Assembly (NCBI RefSeq): GCF_002154505.1
Contig: NZ_MUBM01000171.1
Coordinates: 228 to 46,445 of the forward strand
Direction of reading: 5' to 3'
From: Streptomyces carpinensis
GTDB lineage: Bacteria > Actinomycetota > Actinomycetes > Streptomycetales > Streptomycetaceae
Length of the DNA stretch: 46,218 nucleotides
Shown: positions 16,093-24,419 of the stretch, piece by piece
Layout of the letters: every line of letters begins with the position of its first letter
Position numbering within the stretch: the stretch's first letter is position 1
The notes under the pieces: generated by a model
What the model saw: only the letters and a program-made list of their open reading frames with translations
What the model was told of the DNA's origin: nothing
Databases searched by the model: none
Made by a program: the position numbers and the translations under genes

Positions 16093-17928
16093 ATGTCTGT
16101 CAGGATAGATGGGGAAATGTCGGGCGAGGTTCCGAGTCGTTCGAGCCGGATGCACCGCATACTCCGCGGCCCGCGCCCCGAGGCCGTCCCCGCCCTCATC
16201 GGCAGGGCCTGCGCCGTCGTGGGCCTCCTGAACATTGCCGCGGGCGTGTTCCCGCGCTTCCGGCACAGCCGGATGCACGCCATCGCCGAGGTGCTGCCCG
16301 GCTCCTTCGGCCCGTTCGCCGCGGCCCTGTCCCTCAGCGCGGGTGTGCTGTTGCTGCTGCTCGCGCACGGGCTGAGGCGGCGCAAACGGCGGGCGTGGCG
16401 CGCCGCCGTGGCGCTGCTGCCGGCGGGCGCGGCGGCCCAGTTCGTCTACCGGCACTCGCTGGTGGGCGTGATCATCTCGCTCGCGCTGCTGGCGCCGCTG
16501 CTGGTCCACCGCAAGGAGTTCGCGGCCCTGCCGGACCCGCGCAGCCGGTGGCGGGCGCTCGCCAACTTCGTCCTCATGAGCGCCGGTTCGCTGGCGCTGG
16601 GCATGCTCATCGTGAGCGTCCACGGGCACCGCATGGTCGGGAACCCGAGCGTTGCCGACCGGTTGACCCATGTCGTCTACGGCCTGTTCGGTTTCGAGGG
16701 CCCGCTCGACTACCGGGGCAACACCTCCTGGACCGTCGCCTTCTCCCTCGGCGCCCTCGGCTGGATCACCGCGGCCACCACGATCTACCTGGCGTTCCGC
16801 CCCGAGCACCCGGCCGCGCGTCTGACCGAGGAGGACGAGAGCAGGCTGCGCGCCCTGCTGGCCAAGCACGGCGGCCGGGACTCCCTCGGCCACTTCGCGC
16901 TGCGCCGCGACAAGGCGGTCGTGTTCTCCCCCAGCGGCAAGGCGGCGGTGACGTACCGGGTCGTCTCCGGCGTGATGCTCGCCAGCGGTGACCCGATCGG
17001 CGACGTCGAGGCCTGGCCGGGCGCCATCGAGCGATTCATGGACGAGGCCAAGGCCCACTCCTGGACGCCCGCCGTGATGGGCTGCTCCGAGACCGGCGGC
17101 GAGGTGTGGACCCGGGAGACCGGCCTGGACGCCCTGGAACTGGGCGACGAGGCGGTGGTCGACGTCGCGGATTTCTCGCTCGCCGGACGCGCGATGCGCA
17201 ACGTCCGCCAGATGGTCAAGCGCATCGAACGGGCCGGCTACGAAACGCGGGTGCGGCGCATCCGTGACCTCGGTGACGCCGAACTGGAGCGCATCCGGCG
17301 CGCCGCCGAGGACTGGCGCGGCACCGACACCGAGCGGGGCTTCTCCATGGCCCTCGGCCGCATCGGCGACCCCTCCGACGGCGACTGTCTCATAGCGACC
17401 GCACACAAGCAGGACGACGAGCCGGGTGAGTACGGCGACCTGAAGGCGATCCTGCACTTCGTCCCCTGGGGCGAGGACGGCGTCTCGCTGGACCTGATGC
17501 GCCGGGACCGCTCGGCCGACCCCGGCATGAACGAGCTGCTCATCGTGGCGGCGCTCCAGGCCGCCCCGAAGCTCGGCATCACCCGTATCTCGCTGAACTT
17601 CGCGATGTTCCGCTCCGCGCTGGCGCGCGGCGAGAAGATCGGCGCGGGTCCGGTGCTGCGTGCCTGGCGCGGGCTGCTCGTGTTCCTCTCGCGCTGGTTC
17701 CAGATCGAGTCGCTGTACAAGTTCAACGCCAAGTTCCAGCCCCGCTGGGAGCCGAGGTTCGTCGTCTACCGCGCCTCCGCCGACCTGCCCCGCATCGGTT
17801 TCGCCGCCATGCAGGCGGAGGGCTTCGTCAACCTCGCCCTGCCGGTGCCGCGCTTCCTGCGCCGGCGCCGGACCGCCCAGCGCCCCTGCGCCCACGCGGT
17901 CGCGGAGCGCGACATGCGCGCGGCCTGA
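16093..17928 (+). CDS. MprF-like aminoacyl-phosphatidylglycerol synthase (DUF2156)
   Basis: About 611 residues. The N-terminal half has five or six transmembrane segments (for example ALIGRACAVVGLLNIAAGVF and HSLVGVIISLALLAPLLV). The cytoplasmic C-terminal half is the DUF2156/lysyl-PG synthase domain, which transfers an amino acid from aminoacyl-tRNA to phosphatidylglycerol: LGHFALRRDKAVVFSPSGKA, MGCSETGGEVW, VSLDLMRRD, GMNELLIVAAL and LYKFNAKFQPRWEPRFVVY. The flippase part is shorter than in Staphylococcus MprF and no lysyl-tRNA synthetase domain is fused, unlike mycobacterial LysX. The product reduces surface negative charge. Starts at 16042, 16093 and 16117 are all possible; 16093 (MSVRIDGEM) has GGGA just upstream. 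A SigE-like promoter precedes it. Confidence 0.85.
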   Translation: MSVRIDGEMSGEVPSRSSRMHRILRGPRPEAVPALIGRACAVVGLLNIAAGVFPRFRHSRMHAIAEVLPGSFGPFAAALSLSAGVLLLLLAHGLRRRKRRAWRAAVALLPAGAAAQFVYRHSLVGVIISLALLAPLLVHRKEFAALPDPRSRWRALANFVLMSAGSLALGMLIVSVHGHRMVGNPSVADRLTHVVYGLFGFEGPLDYRGNTSWTVAFSLGALGWITAATTIYLAFRPEHPAARLTEEDESRLRALLAKHGGRDSLGHFALRRDKAVVFSPSGKAAVTYRVVSGVMLASGDPIGDVEAWPGAIERFMDEAKAHSWTPAVMGCSETGGEVWTRETGLDALELGDEAVVDVADFSLAGRAMRNVRQMVKRIERAGYETRVRRIRDLGDAELERIRRAAEDWRGTDTERGFSMALGRIGDPSDGDCLIATAHKQDDEPGEYGDLKAILHFVPWGEDGVSLDLMRRDRSADPGMNELLIVAALQAAPKLGITRISLNFAMFRSALARGEKIGAGPVLRAWRGLLVFLSRWFQIESLYKFNAKFQPRWEPRFVVYRASADLPRIGFAAMQAEGFVNLALPVPRFLRRRRTAQRPCAHAVAERDMRAA

Positions 17929-18157
17929 CCCCGAACAGGCCCGGGAGACCCCTGCCCCTCCAGCCCAGGCGGTTCTCTCGGGCCCCCGGCCCGGCGCTCG
18001 GCGCGCAGCCGTCCCTCCCCCGGGAGCGGACGAGCGGACCCTCGTGCGCGCCGGGCGTCGCGGGCGCCCCTCTGCCCCCACCCCTGCGGCCGGCGACCTC
18101 GCCGCGGGGCCAGGGGGCGCCGGTCGGGCTGCGGACGTTGCGGAAGCGTCCTGGGCC

Positions 18158-18163
18158 TACGCT
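18158..18163 (+). promoter_or_regulatory. Candidate -10 (TACGCT) of a leaderless folP transcript
   Basis: TACGCT, then GAACGT, then the ATG of folP at 18170. No RBS is visible. TTGCGG 14 bp upstream is too close for a standard -35. Confidence 0.45.
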
Positions 18164-18169
18164 GAACGT

Positions 18170-19099
18170 ATGAGCAACCAGTTCGGGCGCGGCCGAGTGG
18201 CGGGCCTTCCGGCATGGGACCGCTGTGCGGTCATGGGGGTCGTGAACGTGACCCCCGACTCCTTCTCCGACGGCGGCCGCTGGTTCGACACGACCATCGC
18301 CGTCAAGCACGGGCTCGACCTTGTCGCACAGGGCGCCGACCTGGTCGACGTCGGTGGCGAGTCCACCCGCCCCGGCGCCACCCGTGTCGACGAGGACGAG
18401 GAGCTCCGGCGGGTCATCCCGGTCGTGCGCGCACTGGCCGCCGAGGGCGTCACGATCTCCGTCGACACCATGCGCGCCCGTGTCGCCGAGCAGGCGCTCG
18501 CGGCCGGCGCCGCCCTCGTGAACGACGTCAGCGGCGGCCTGGCCGACCCCGCCATGATCCCCGTGGTGGCCGACGCGGGCGCTCCGTTCGTCGTCATGCA
18601 CTGGCGCGGCTTCCTTCAGGGCGGCAATGTGCAGGGCGTGTACGCGGACGTCGTCACCGAGGTCGTCGACGAGCTGCACGCGCGCGTGGAGGCCGTTCTG
18701 GACGGCGGCATCGCCCCCGACCGCATCGTGCTCGACCCCGGACTCGGCTTCTCCAAAGAGGCCGGACACGACCTGGAGCTCCTGGCCCACCTCGACCGTC
18801 TGCTGGGCCTCGGCCACCCCGTGCTGGTCGCCGCCTCCCGCAAGCGGTTCCTCGGCCGGGTGCTGGCCGGCCCCGAGGGCGCGCCCCCGCCCGCGCGGGA
18901 GCGCGACGCCGCCACCGCCGCAGTCTCCGCGCTCGCGGCGCACGCCGGCGCGTGGGCGGTGCGTGTCCACGAGGTGCGCGCGACCGCGGACGCGGTGCGG
19001 GTCGCGCACGCCGTGGAACAGGCGCGCGGCCACGGAAACGCCCCGGCCGGTGACAGGGGAGCCCGGACTCCCTGCCGCTCGTCCGAAGGAGCCCGGTGA
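18170..19099 (+). CDS. folP: Dihydropteroate synthase
   Basis: Condenses 6-hydroxymethyl-dihydropterin pyrophosphate with p-aminobenzoate to dihydropteroate; the sulfonamide target. The 309-residue TIM-barrel protein carries the family motifs VMGVVNVTPDSFSDGG (about residue 23), DVGGESTRPGATRV, ALVNDVSGG, LDPGLGFSKEAGHD and VAASRKRFLGRVL. ATG 18170 follows a TACGCT hexamer at leaderless spacing. It heads the folP-NTF2-folB-folK group; the next gene overlaps by GTGA. The C-terminal 25 residues are a variable tail. A folP paralogue without activity is known in actinobacteria, but the intact motifs and adjacency to folB-folK favour the true enzyme. Confidence 0.95.
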   Translation: MSNQFGRGRVAGLPAWDRCAVMGVVNVTPDSFSDGGRWFDTTIAVKHGLDLVAQGADLVDVGGESTRPGATRVDEDEELRRVIPVVRALAAEGVTISVDTMRARVAEQALAAGAALVNDVSGGLADPAMIPVVADAGAPFVVMHWRGFLQGGNVQGVYADVVTEVVDELHARVEAVLDGGIAPDRIVLDPGLGFSKEAGHDLELLAHLDRLLGLGHPVLVAASRKRFLGRVLAGPEGAPPPARERDAATAAVSALAAHAGAWAVRVHEVRATADAVRVAHAVEQARGHGNAPAGDRGARTPCRSSEGAR

Positions 19100-19608
19100 G
19101 CGCCCCCCACACCGACGTCGAGCAGGTCGAGGCCGCCAACACCGCCTTCTACGAGGCACTGGAGCAGGGCGACTTCGAGGAGCTGTCCTCGCTCTGGCTC
19201 ACCCCGTCCGACCTGGGCGTCGACGAGGAGTACCACGACCCGGCCGACTCCGGGGTGGTCTCCTGCGTGCACCCCGGCTGGCCGGTTCTCACCGGCCGGG
19301 GCGAGGTCCTGCGCTCCTACGCGCTGATCATGGCGAACACCGACTACATCCAGTTTTTCCTCACCGACGTGCACGTCTCGGTCACCGGTGACACCGCCCT
19401 GGTGACCTGCACCGAGAACATCCTCAGCGGTGGCCCCGCCCCCGACGACGACGGCGAGCTCGGCCCGCTGGTCGGCCAGCTCGTCGTCGCCACCAATGTG
19501 TTCCGGCGCACACCGCTCGGCTGGAAGCTCTGGTCCCACCACGCCTCGCCTGTTCTGGCCGAAAACGACGAGGAGGACGGGACCTCGGACGACGACACAC
19601 CCGCCTGA
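19096..19608 (+). CDS. NTF2/SnoaL-like fold protein
   Basis: 170 residues. The N-terminal helix VEQVEAANTAFYEALEQGDFEELSSLW (written here only to show the pattern AANxxFYxAxxxGD) and later VLRSYALIMAN, VTGDTALVTCTENI and GWKLWSHHASP are typical of the NTF2-like superfamily often annotated as SnoaL/DUF4440. Such proteins bind small ligands or act as cyclases or isomerases; catalytic residues cannot be assigned here. The C-terminus is acidic. GTG 19096 overlaps the folP stop (GTGA), so it is translated with folP. The same placement between folP and folB in other streptomycetes (from memory) hints at a conserved but unknown role linked to pterins. Confidence 0.78.
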   Translation: MSAPHTDVEQVEAANTAFYEALEQGDFEELSSLWLTPSDLGVDEEYHDPADSGVVSCVHPGWPVLTGRGEVLRSYALIMANTDYIQFFLTDVHVSVTGDTALVTCTENILSGGPAPDDDGELGPLVGQLVVATNVFRRTPLGWKLWSHHASPVLAENDEEDGTSDDDTPA

Positions 19609-19868
19609 GTGGGTAGGGGACCCGGGAAGGAACGCCCGCGGGCGCCGGAAGTGGCGGGAATCACGGGCGCGGCGCCACGGGCGGCCCCCGAACCGTGAGC
19701 AGCCGGGTTCTCCAGGGGAAACGCAAGGTGAAACATCCCCGTCCCGGCCCGCGGCTCCGCGCACGAGGCCCGGCGCTGTCAGTGTTCGCAGGTAGATTCG
19801 TTGACACCGGTGTGCCGCCCGCACGCGGCAGGAACCGGCCGTCACCGACGATTGCAGGAGTGATTCGC

Positions 19869-20228
19869 GTGGATCGTGTCGCGCTGCGCGGCCTGAAGGC
19901 TCGCGGGCACCACGGTGTCTTCCCCAAGGAGCGCGAGGAGGGCCAGACCTTCCTGGTGGACCTCGTCCTGGGCGTGGACGTCCGGCAGGCCGCGGCCGAC
20001 GACGACCTGGCGAAGACCGTGCACTACGGCATCGTGGCCGAGGAGGTCGTCGCCGTGGTGGAGGGCGAGCCGGTGAACCTCATCGAGACGCTCGCCGAGC
20101 GCATCGCCCAGGTGTGCCTGAAGCACGAGGGAGTCCAGGAGGTCGAGGTCTGCGTCCACAAGCCGGACGCGCCGATCACGGTCCCCTTCGACGACGTGAC
20201 CGTCACCATCACCCGGAGCCGAGTATGA
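19869..20228 (+). CDS. folB: Dihydroneopterin aldolase
   Basis: Converts dihydroneopterin to 6-hydroxymethyl-dihydropterin and glycolaldehyde. The 119-residue length is normal for the octameric FolB fold. Family features are LRGLKARGHHGVFPKEREEG near the N-terminus, the YGIVAEEVVAVVEGEPVNLI segment and the ending VCVHKPDAPITVPFDDVTV. GTG 19869 with GGAG 8 nt upstream is the best start. 260 bp separate it from the NTF2-like gene; that gap contains a consensus TTGACA (19801-19806) without a convincing -10, and the palindrome ACACCGGTGT (19804-19813). The stop overlaps the folK start (ATGA). Confidence 0.93.
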   Translation: MDRVALRGLKARGHHGVFPKEREEGQTFLVDLVLGVDVRQAAADDDLAKTVHYGIVAEEVVAVVEGEPVNLIETLAERIAQVCLKHEGVQEVEVCVHKPDAPITVPFDDVTVTITRSRV

Positions 20229-20836
20229 CCGCACCATTCGCCCAGGGTCCCGTCGACCCGACCGTCCAGCCGGTGCCCGCCTCCGTCGTCGAGAAGGTCG
20301 ACGCCGCCGACACCACCCTCCAGAACCCGAAACGGGCCGTGATCTCCCTCGGCTCCAACCTCGGCAACCGCCTGGAGACCCTCCAGGGCGCCATCGACGC
20401 CCTGGAGGACACCCCCGGCGTGCGCATCAAGGCGGTCTCCCCCGTCTACGAGACGGAGCCGTGGGGCGTCGAGCCCGGCACCCAGCCGTCGTACTTCAAC
20501 GCGGTGGTGGTCCTGAAGACGACGCTGCCGCCGTCCTCCCTCCTGGAGCGCGCCCACGCCATCGAGGAGGCCTTCAGCCGGGTCCGGGACGAGCGCTGGG
20601 GACCGCGCACCATCGACGTCGACATCGTCGCCTACGCCGATGTCGTCTCCGACGACCCGCGTCTCACGCTCCCTCACCCGCGCGCCCACCAACGCGCCTT
20701 CGTCCTCGCCCCGTGGCACGACGTGGAACCCGAGGCCCAGCTGCCGGGCGTCGGCCCCGTGGCCGGCCTGCTGACCGGTGTCACCCGCGCGGGTGTGGAA
20801 CCGCGAGCGGACCTGGAACTCCGGCTGCCCGAGTAG
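20225..20836 (+). CDS. folK: 6-hydroxymethyl-7,8-dihydropterin pyrophosphokinase
   Basis: Transfers pyrophosphate from ATP to the pterin alcohol, making the substrate for FolP. 203 residues with a 37-residue non-conserved N-terminal extension before the fold starts at RAVISLGSNLGNRLETLQGA. Other HPPK motifs are VYETEPWGV, SYFNAVVVLKT, ERWGPRTIDVDIVAY (the Mg-binding D-x-D) and LPHPRAHQRAFVLAPW. The ATG overlaps the folB stop, so folB and folK are coupled. Confidence 0.94.
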   Translation: MTAPFAQGPVDPTVQPVPASVVEKVDAADTTLQNPKRAVISLGSNLGNRLETLQGAIDALEDTPGVRIKAVSPVYETEPWGVEPGTQPSYFNAVVVLKTTLPPSSLLERAHAIEEAFSRVRDERWGPRTIDVDIVAYADVVSDDPRLTLPHPRAHQRAFVLAPWHDVEPEAQLPGVGPVAGLLTGVTRAGVEPRADLELRLPE

Positions 20837-20945
20837 TCGTTAAGGTCGAGAAAGATCCAGACGACGTAGGCACGACCGGACCCGCGAGCGGGCCGGGACG
20901 AGCCGCTCATGCCCGACCACGGTCCGGGGGAGCTGAAGGGACACC

Positions 20946-21434
20946 GTGAAAGAGCTGCACATCAGGGTGCTGATCGGCGTGTTCGTCGTCGCCGGGGTGC
21001 TGTCCTGGGCGGCCGCCCGCCTGTGGAACGGGGTGGGGACACTGCCCAGCGTCCCGCTGGCCGCCCCCATCGTCCTCGCCCTGATCGCCGTGGTCCTGCT
21101 GTCCACGGCGCTCTCGCTGCGCGCCCGGCTCAAGGCCCAGCGCGAACGCCGCCCCGGTGCCAAGGGCGTCGACCCGCTGATGGCCGCCCGCGCGGTGGTC
21201 TTCGGCCAGGCGAGCGCCCTGGTCGCCGCCCTCGTCGCCGGCATGTACGGCGGCACGGGCGTCTTCCTTCTGGAGCTCCTCGACATCCCCGCCCGCCGCG
21301 ACCAGGCCATCTACGCCGGCTTCTCGGTCGTGGCGGGCATCGCGGTGATAGTGGCGGCCCTGTTTCTGGAACGCGTCTGCAGACTCCCCGAGGACGACGA
21401 CCAGAACCACTCGGGGGCAGAGCCGGTGGCCTGA
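20946..21434 (+). CDS. DUF3180 membrane protein
   Basis: 162 residues with four transmembrane segments (about 6-22, 38-56, 82-102 and 124-142), matching the actinobacterial DUF3180 family that follows folK in many genomes. GTG 20946 has the purine-rich GAAGGGA before it. The 109-bp gap from folK contains no obvious terminator, so it is probably co-transcribed with the fol genes. The C-terminus is acidic (LPEDDDQNHSG). Function is unknown; the constant placement with folate genes suggests transport or support of pterin metabolism, which is guesswork. It converges on folE. Confidence 0.82.
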   Translation: MKELHIRVLIGVFVVAGVLSWAAARLWNGVGTLPSVPLAAPIVLALIAVVLLSTALSLRARLKAQRERRPGAKGVDPLMAARAVVFGQASALVAALVAGMYGGTGVFLLELLDIPARRDQAIYAGFSVVAGIAVIVAALFLERVCRLPEDDDQNHSGAEPVA

Positions 21435-21459
21435 GCCCACCGGCCGCGTCCTGGCCGCG

Positions 21460-22065
21460 TCAGTGCGCCATGATGAGGCTCATCGCCTCGTTCCGCGTCG
21501 CCGCGTCCCGCAGCTGACCGCGCACCGCCGAGGTGATGGTCTTGGCTCCGGGCTTGCGGATGCCCCGCATCGACATGCACATGTGCTCGCACTCCACCAC
21601 GACGATCACGCCCCGCGGCTCCAGGATCTCCATCAGCGAGTCGGCGATCTGCGTGGTCAGCCGTTCCTGCACCTGCGGGCGGCGGGCGTAGACGTCCACG
21701 AGCCGGGCCAGCTTGGACAGACCGGTGATCTTCCCGCTGGTGGACGGGATGTAGCCGACGTGAGCGACCCCCCGGAACGGGACGAGATGATGCTCACAGG
21801 TCGAGTACACCTCGATGTCCTTCACGAGCACCATCTCGTCGTGGCCGAGGTCGAACGTCGTCGTCAGGACGTCCTCGGGCTGCTGCCACAGCCCCGCGAA
21901 TATCTCCTTGTACGCCCGCGCCACCCGCGCCGGTGTGTCGCGCAGGCCCTCGCGGTCCGGGTCCTCGCCGACCGCGATGAGGAGTTCGCGTACGGCGTTC
22001 TCGGCACGCTTCTCGTCGAACTCGCCGATGGTGCTCTCGCCGTCCAGCGCCACGGGGTCGGTCAT
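21460..22065 (-). CDS. folE: GTP cyclohydrolase I
   Basis: Opens GTP to dihydroneopterin triphosphate, the first step of folate synthesis. 201 residues; ATG 22063-22065 with GAGG six bases upstream. The zinc-site motif YSTCEHHLVPF and the later VECEHMCMSMRGIRKPGAKT give the Cys/His/Cys ligands of type IA enzymes. GLSKLARLVDVYARRPQVQE is also diagnostic. Last gene of the minus-strand set ftsH-folE; two hairpins between them may lower read-through. The other folate genes end 26 bp away on the opposite strand, so the pathway is split into convergent units. Confidence 0.96.
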   Translation of the reverse strand: MTDPVALDGESTIGEFDEKRAENAVRELLIAVGEDPDREGLRDTPARVARAYKEIFAGLWQQPEDVLTTTFDLGHDEMVLVKDIEVYSTCEHHLVPFRGVAHVGYIPSTSGKITGLSKLARLVDVYARRPQVQERLTTQIADSLMEILEPRGVIVVVECEHMCMSMRGIRKPGAKTITSAVRGQLRDAATRNEAMSLIMAH

Positions 22066-22108
22066 GTGAAGCCTCGTTCCTGTGTGTCTCAACCTGCGGA
22101 CATGCGAA

Positions 22109-22147
22109 ATGCCGCGCCCCCAGGCTAGAACCTGGGGGACGCGGCAT
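22109..22147 (-). terminator. Long hairpin between ftsH and folE
   Basis: ATGCCGCG plus CCCCCAGG pair with CCTGGGGG and CGCGGCAT around a CTAGAA loop: a 16-bp stem with a single bulged base. It lies 44 bp before folE on the minus strand. It could end ftsH transcription or attenuate folE. Confidence 0.7.
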
Positions 22148-22162
22148 ACATTCCGGGGCCGC

Positions 22163-22183
22163 GCGGGACCGGTGAGGTCCCGC
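22163..22183 (-). terminator. Hairpin directly after ftsH
   Basis: GCGGGACC (22163-22170), GGTGA loop, GGTCCCGC (22176-22183): perfect 8-bp stem starting 12 bp after the ftsH stop. With the next hairpin it forms a tandem pair. Confidence 0.6.
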
Positions 22184-22194
22184 AGGGCTCTCCG

Positions 22195-24234
22195 TCAGTT
22201 GTCCGGACGCTCCTCCGGGGTCTGCTCCGTCGCCGGGGCGGGCTCCGTGGCGGTGGACTTCACCGTGCTGATCGCCGCCGCCGCGCCGTTCGCCCCGTTG
22301 GTCAGGGCGAGCTCCTTCGGGGAGAGCACCGGCGGACGGGTGGACGGGGTACGGCGGGAGGAGCCGGTCCAGGCGGGCCGCGGCGGGCGCTTGACGATCG
22401 GCGCGAAGATCTCGGCGATCTCCTCCTTGCCCAGGGTCTCCTTCTCCAGGAGGGCCAGGACGAGGTTGTCGAGGACGTCGCGGTTCTCGACCAGGATCTC
22501 CCAGGCCTCGTTGTGCGCGTTCTCGATGAGCTTCTTGACTTCCTCGTCCACCAGCGCGGCGACCTCTTCCGAGTAGTCACGCTGGTGAGCCATCTCACGT
22601 CCGAGGAACGGCTCGGTGTTGTCGCCGCCGAACTTGATGGCGCCGAGACGCTCGGTCATGCCGTACTGCGTGACCATGGCCCGGGCCGTGGTCGTGGCCT
22701 TCTCGATGTCGTTGGCCGCGCCCGTGGTCGGGTCGTGGAAGACCAGCTCCTCGGCCGCGCGGCCGCCCAGCATGTAGGCCAGCTGGTCCAGCATCTCGTT
22801 GCGCGTGGTCGAGTACTTGTCCTCGTCCGGGAGCACCATCGTGTAGCCGAGGGCCCGGCCGCGGGACAGGATCGTGATCTTGTGGACCGGGTCGGAGTTC
22901 GGCGAGGCCGCCGCGACCAGGGCGTGACCGCCCTCGTGGTACGCGGTGATCTTCTTCTCCTTGTCCGACATGATCCGGGTCCGCTTCTGCGGGCCGGCGA
23001 CCACGCGGTCGATCGCCTCGTCCAGCATCTTGTTGTCGATCAGCTTCTGGTCGCTGCGGGCCGTGAGCAGCGCGGCCTCGTTCAGGACGTTGGACAGATC
23101 GGCGCCGGTGAAGCCGGGGGTGCGGCGGGCGACGGCGGACAGGTCCACGTCGTGCGCGACCGGCTTGCCCTTCTGGTGGACCTTGAGGATCTCCAGGCGG
23201 CCCTGCATGTCCGGGCGGTCGACGGCGATCTGGCGGTCGAAGCGGCCGGGACGCAGGAGGGCCGGGTCGAGGATGTCGGGACGGTTCGTGGCGGCGATGA
23301 GGATCACACCGCCCTTGACGTCGAAGCCGTCCATCTCGACGAGCAGCTGGTTCAGTGTCTGCTCGCGCTCGTCGTGACCGCCGCCGAGGCCGGCACCGCG
23401 GTGGCGGCCGACGGCGTCGATCTCGTCGACGAAGACGATCGCCGGGGCGTTCGCCTTGGCCTGCTCGAACAGGTCACGGACCCGGGAGGCACCGACACCG
23501 ACGAACATCTCGACGAAGTCGGAACCGGAGATCGAGTAGAAGGGGACCCCAGCCTCGCCGGCCACCGCGCGCGCCAGCAGGGTCTTGCCGGTGCCGGGCG
23601 GGCCGTAGAGCAGGACGCCCTTGGGGATCTTGGCCCCGACGGCCTGGAACTTGGCCGGCTCCTGGAGGAACTCCTTGATCTCGTGGAGCTCCTCGACGGC
23701 CTCGTCGGCACCCGCGACGTCCGCGAAGGTCGTCTTGGGGGTGTCCTTGGTGATGAGCTTGGCCTTGGACTTGCCGAAGTTCATGACCCGGGAGCCGCCG
23801 CCCTGCATCTGGTTCATCAGGAACAGGAAGACGACCACGATGAGGACGAAGGGGAGCAGCGAGAGCAGGACGCCGACGAACGGGTTCTGCTTGGACGGCG
23901 AGACCGTGTAGCCGTCCGGGATCTGCTTGTGCTGGTACTTGTCCTGCAGCGTGTTGGCGATGTTGACGCCCTGGTCGCCGATGTAGCTCGCCTGGATCTT
24001 CGAGCTGCCGGAGACCTTCTGGCCGTCCTTGAGCTCGACCTTGATGGTCTGCTCGTCGCCGGTGGTCAGCTTGGCCTGCTGGACCCGGTTGTCATTGATC
24101 GCGGCTACGACCTGGCCTGTGTCCACCGTCTTGTAGCCGCCGGACGAGCCGACGACCTGCATCAACACGACCACGGCAAGGACGGCCAGCACGATCCACA
24201 TGACCGGCCCACGGAAGTATCGCTTCACGTCCAT
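22195..24234 (-). CDS. ftsH: ATP-dependent zinc metalloprotease FtsH
   Basis: Membrane AAA+ protease that degrades misfolded membrane proteins and short-lived regulators. 679 residues from ATG 24234 (MDVKRYFRGPVMW). Two transmembrane segments (about 11-29 and 119-140) flank a small extracytoplasmic domain. Walker A GPPGTGKT at 211-218, Walker B VFVDEID at 267-273, arginine-finger region RPGRFDRQ at 328-335, zinc-site HEGGH at 433-437 and third ligand D509 are all present. The C-terminal tail is Pro/Ala-rich. In-frame ATGs at 24270 and 24312 would add 12 or 26 residues; none of the starts has a clear RBS. It lies between hprT and folE, a conserved order. Confidence 0.96.
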   Translation of the reverse strand: MDVKRYFRGPVMWIVLAVLAVVVLMQVVGSSGGYKTVDTGQVVAAINDNRVQQAKLTTGDEQTIKVELKDGQKVSGSSKIQASYIGDQGVNIANTLQDKYQHKQIPDGYTVSPSKQNPFVGVLLSLLPFVLIVVVFLFLMNQMQGGGSRVMNFGKSKAKLITKDTPKTTFADVAGADEAVEELHEIKEFLQEPAKFQAVGAKIPKGVLLYGPPGTGKTLLARAVAGEAGVPFYSISGSDFVEMFVGVGASRVRDLFEQAKANAPAIVFVDEIDAVGRHRGAGLGGGHDEREQTLNQLLVEMDGFDVKGGVILIAATNRPDILDPALLRPGRFDRQIAVDRPDMQGRLEILKVHQKGKPVAHDVDLSAVARRTPGFTGADLSNVLNEAALLTARSDQKLIDNKMLDEAIDRVVAGPQKRTRIMSDKEKKITAYHEGGHALVAAASPNSDPVHKITILSRGRALGYTMVLPDEDKYSTTRNEMLDQLAYMLGGRAAEELVFHDPTTGAANDIEKATTTARAMVTQYGMTERLGAIKFGGDNTEPFLGREMAHQRDYSEEVAALVDEEVKKLIENAHNEAWEILVENRDVLDNLVLALLEKETLGKEEIAEIFAPIVKRPPRPAWTGSSRRTPSTRPPVLSPKELALTNGANGAAAAISTVKSTATEPAPATEQTPEERPDN

Positions 24235-24419
24235 CCATACGGAGCGGTGCCGCCCCGTCCCTCCTGCCATAGTGAGTTTGATAAGACAGTTCTTCTGACG
24301 GTACCCCAGCATGGTGGCTCGAAGCCGCACAGGAGAGCTGGCGTACCCGTCTGCATGCTCCAACGCCTCCGGTGCCCCGGGGGTTCCCGATCACCGTACG
24401 GCGCCGCGGACCGCGGGGG

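Noticed and set aside
19801..19806. Consensus -35 TTGACA upstream of folB
   Set aside because: No TANNNT at 16-19 bp spacing, so not called as a promoter. The overlapping palindrome ACACCGGTGT may be chance.
22109..22183. Possible riboswitch before folE (for example THF-type)
   Set aside because: The structure is two simple hairpins without the conserved core of a known riboswitch, so they were listed as terminators.
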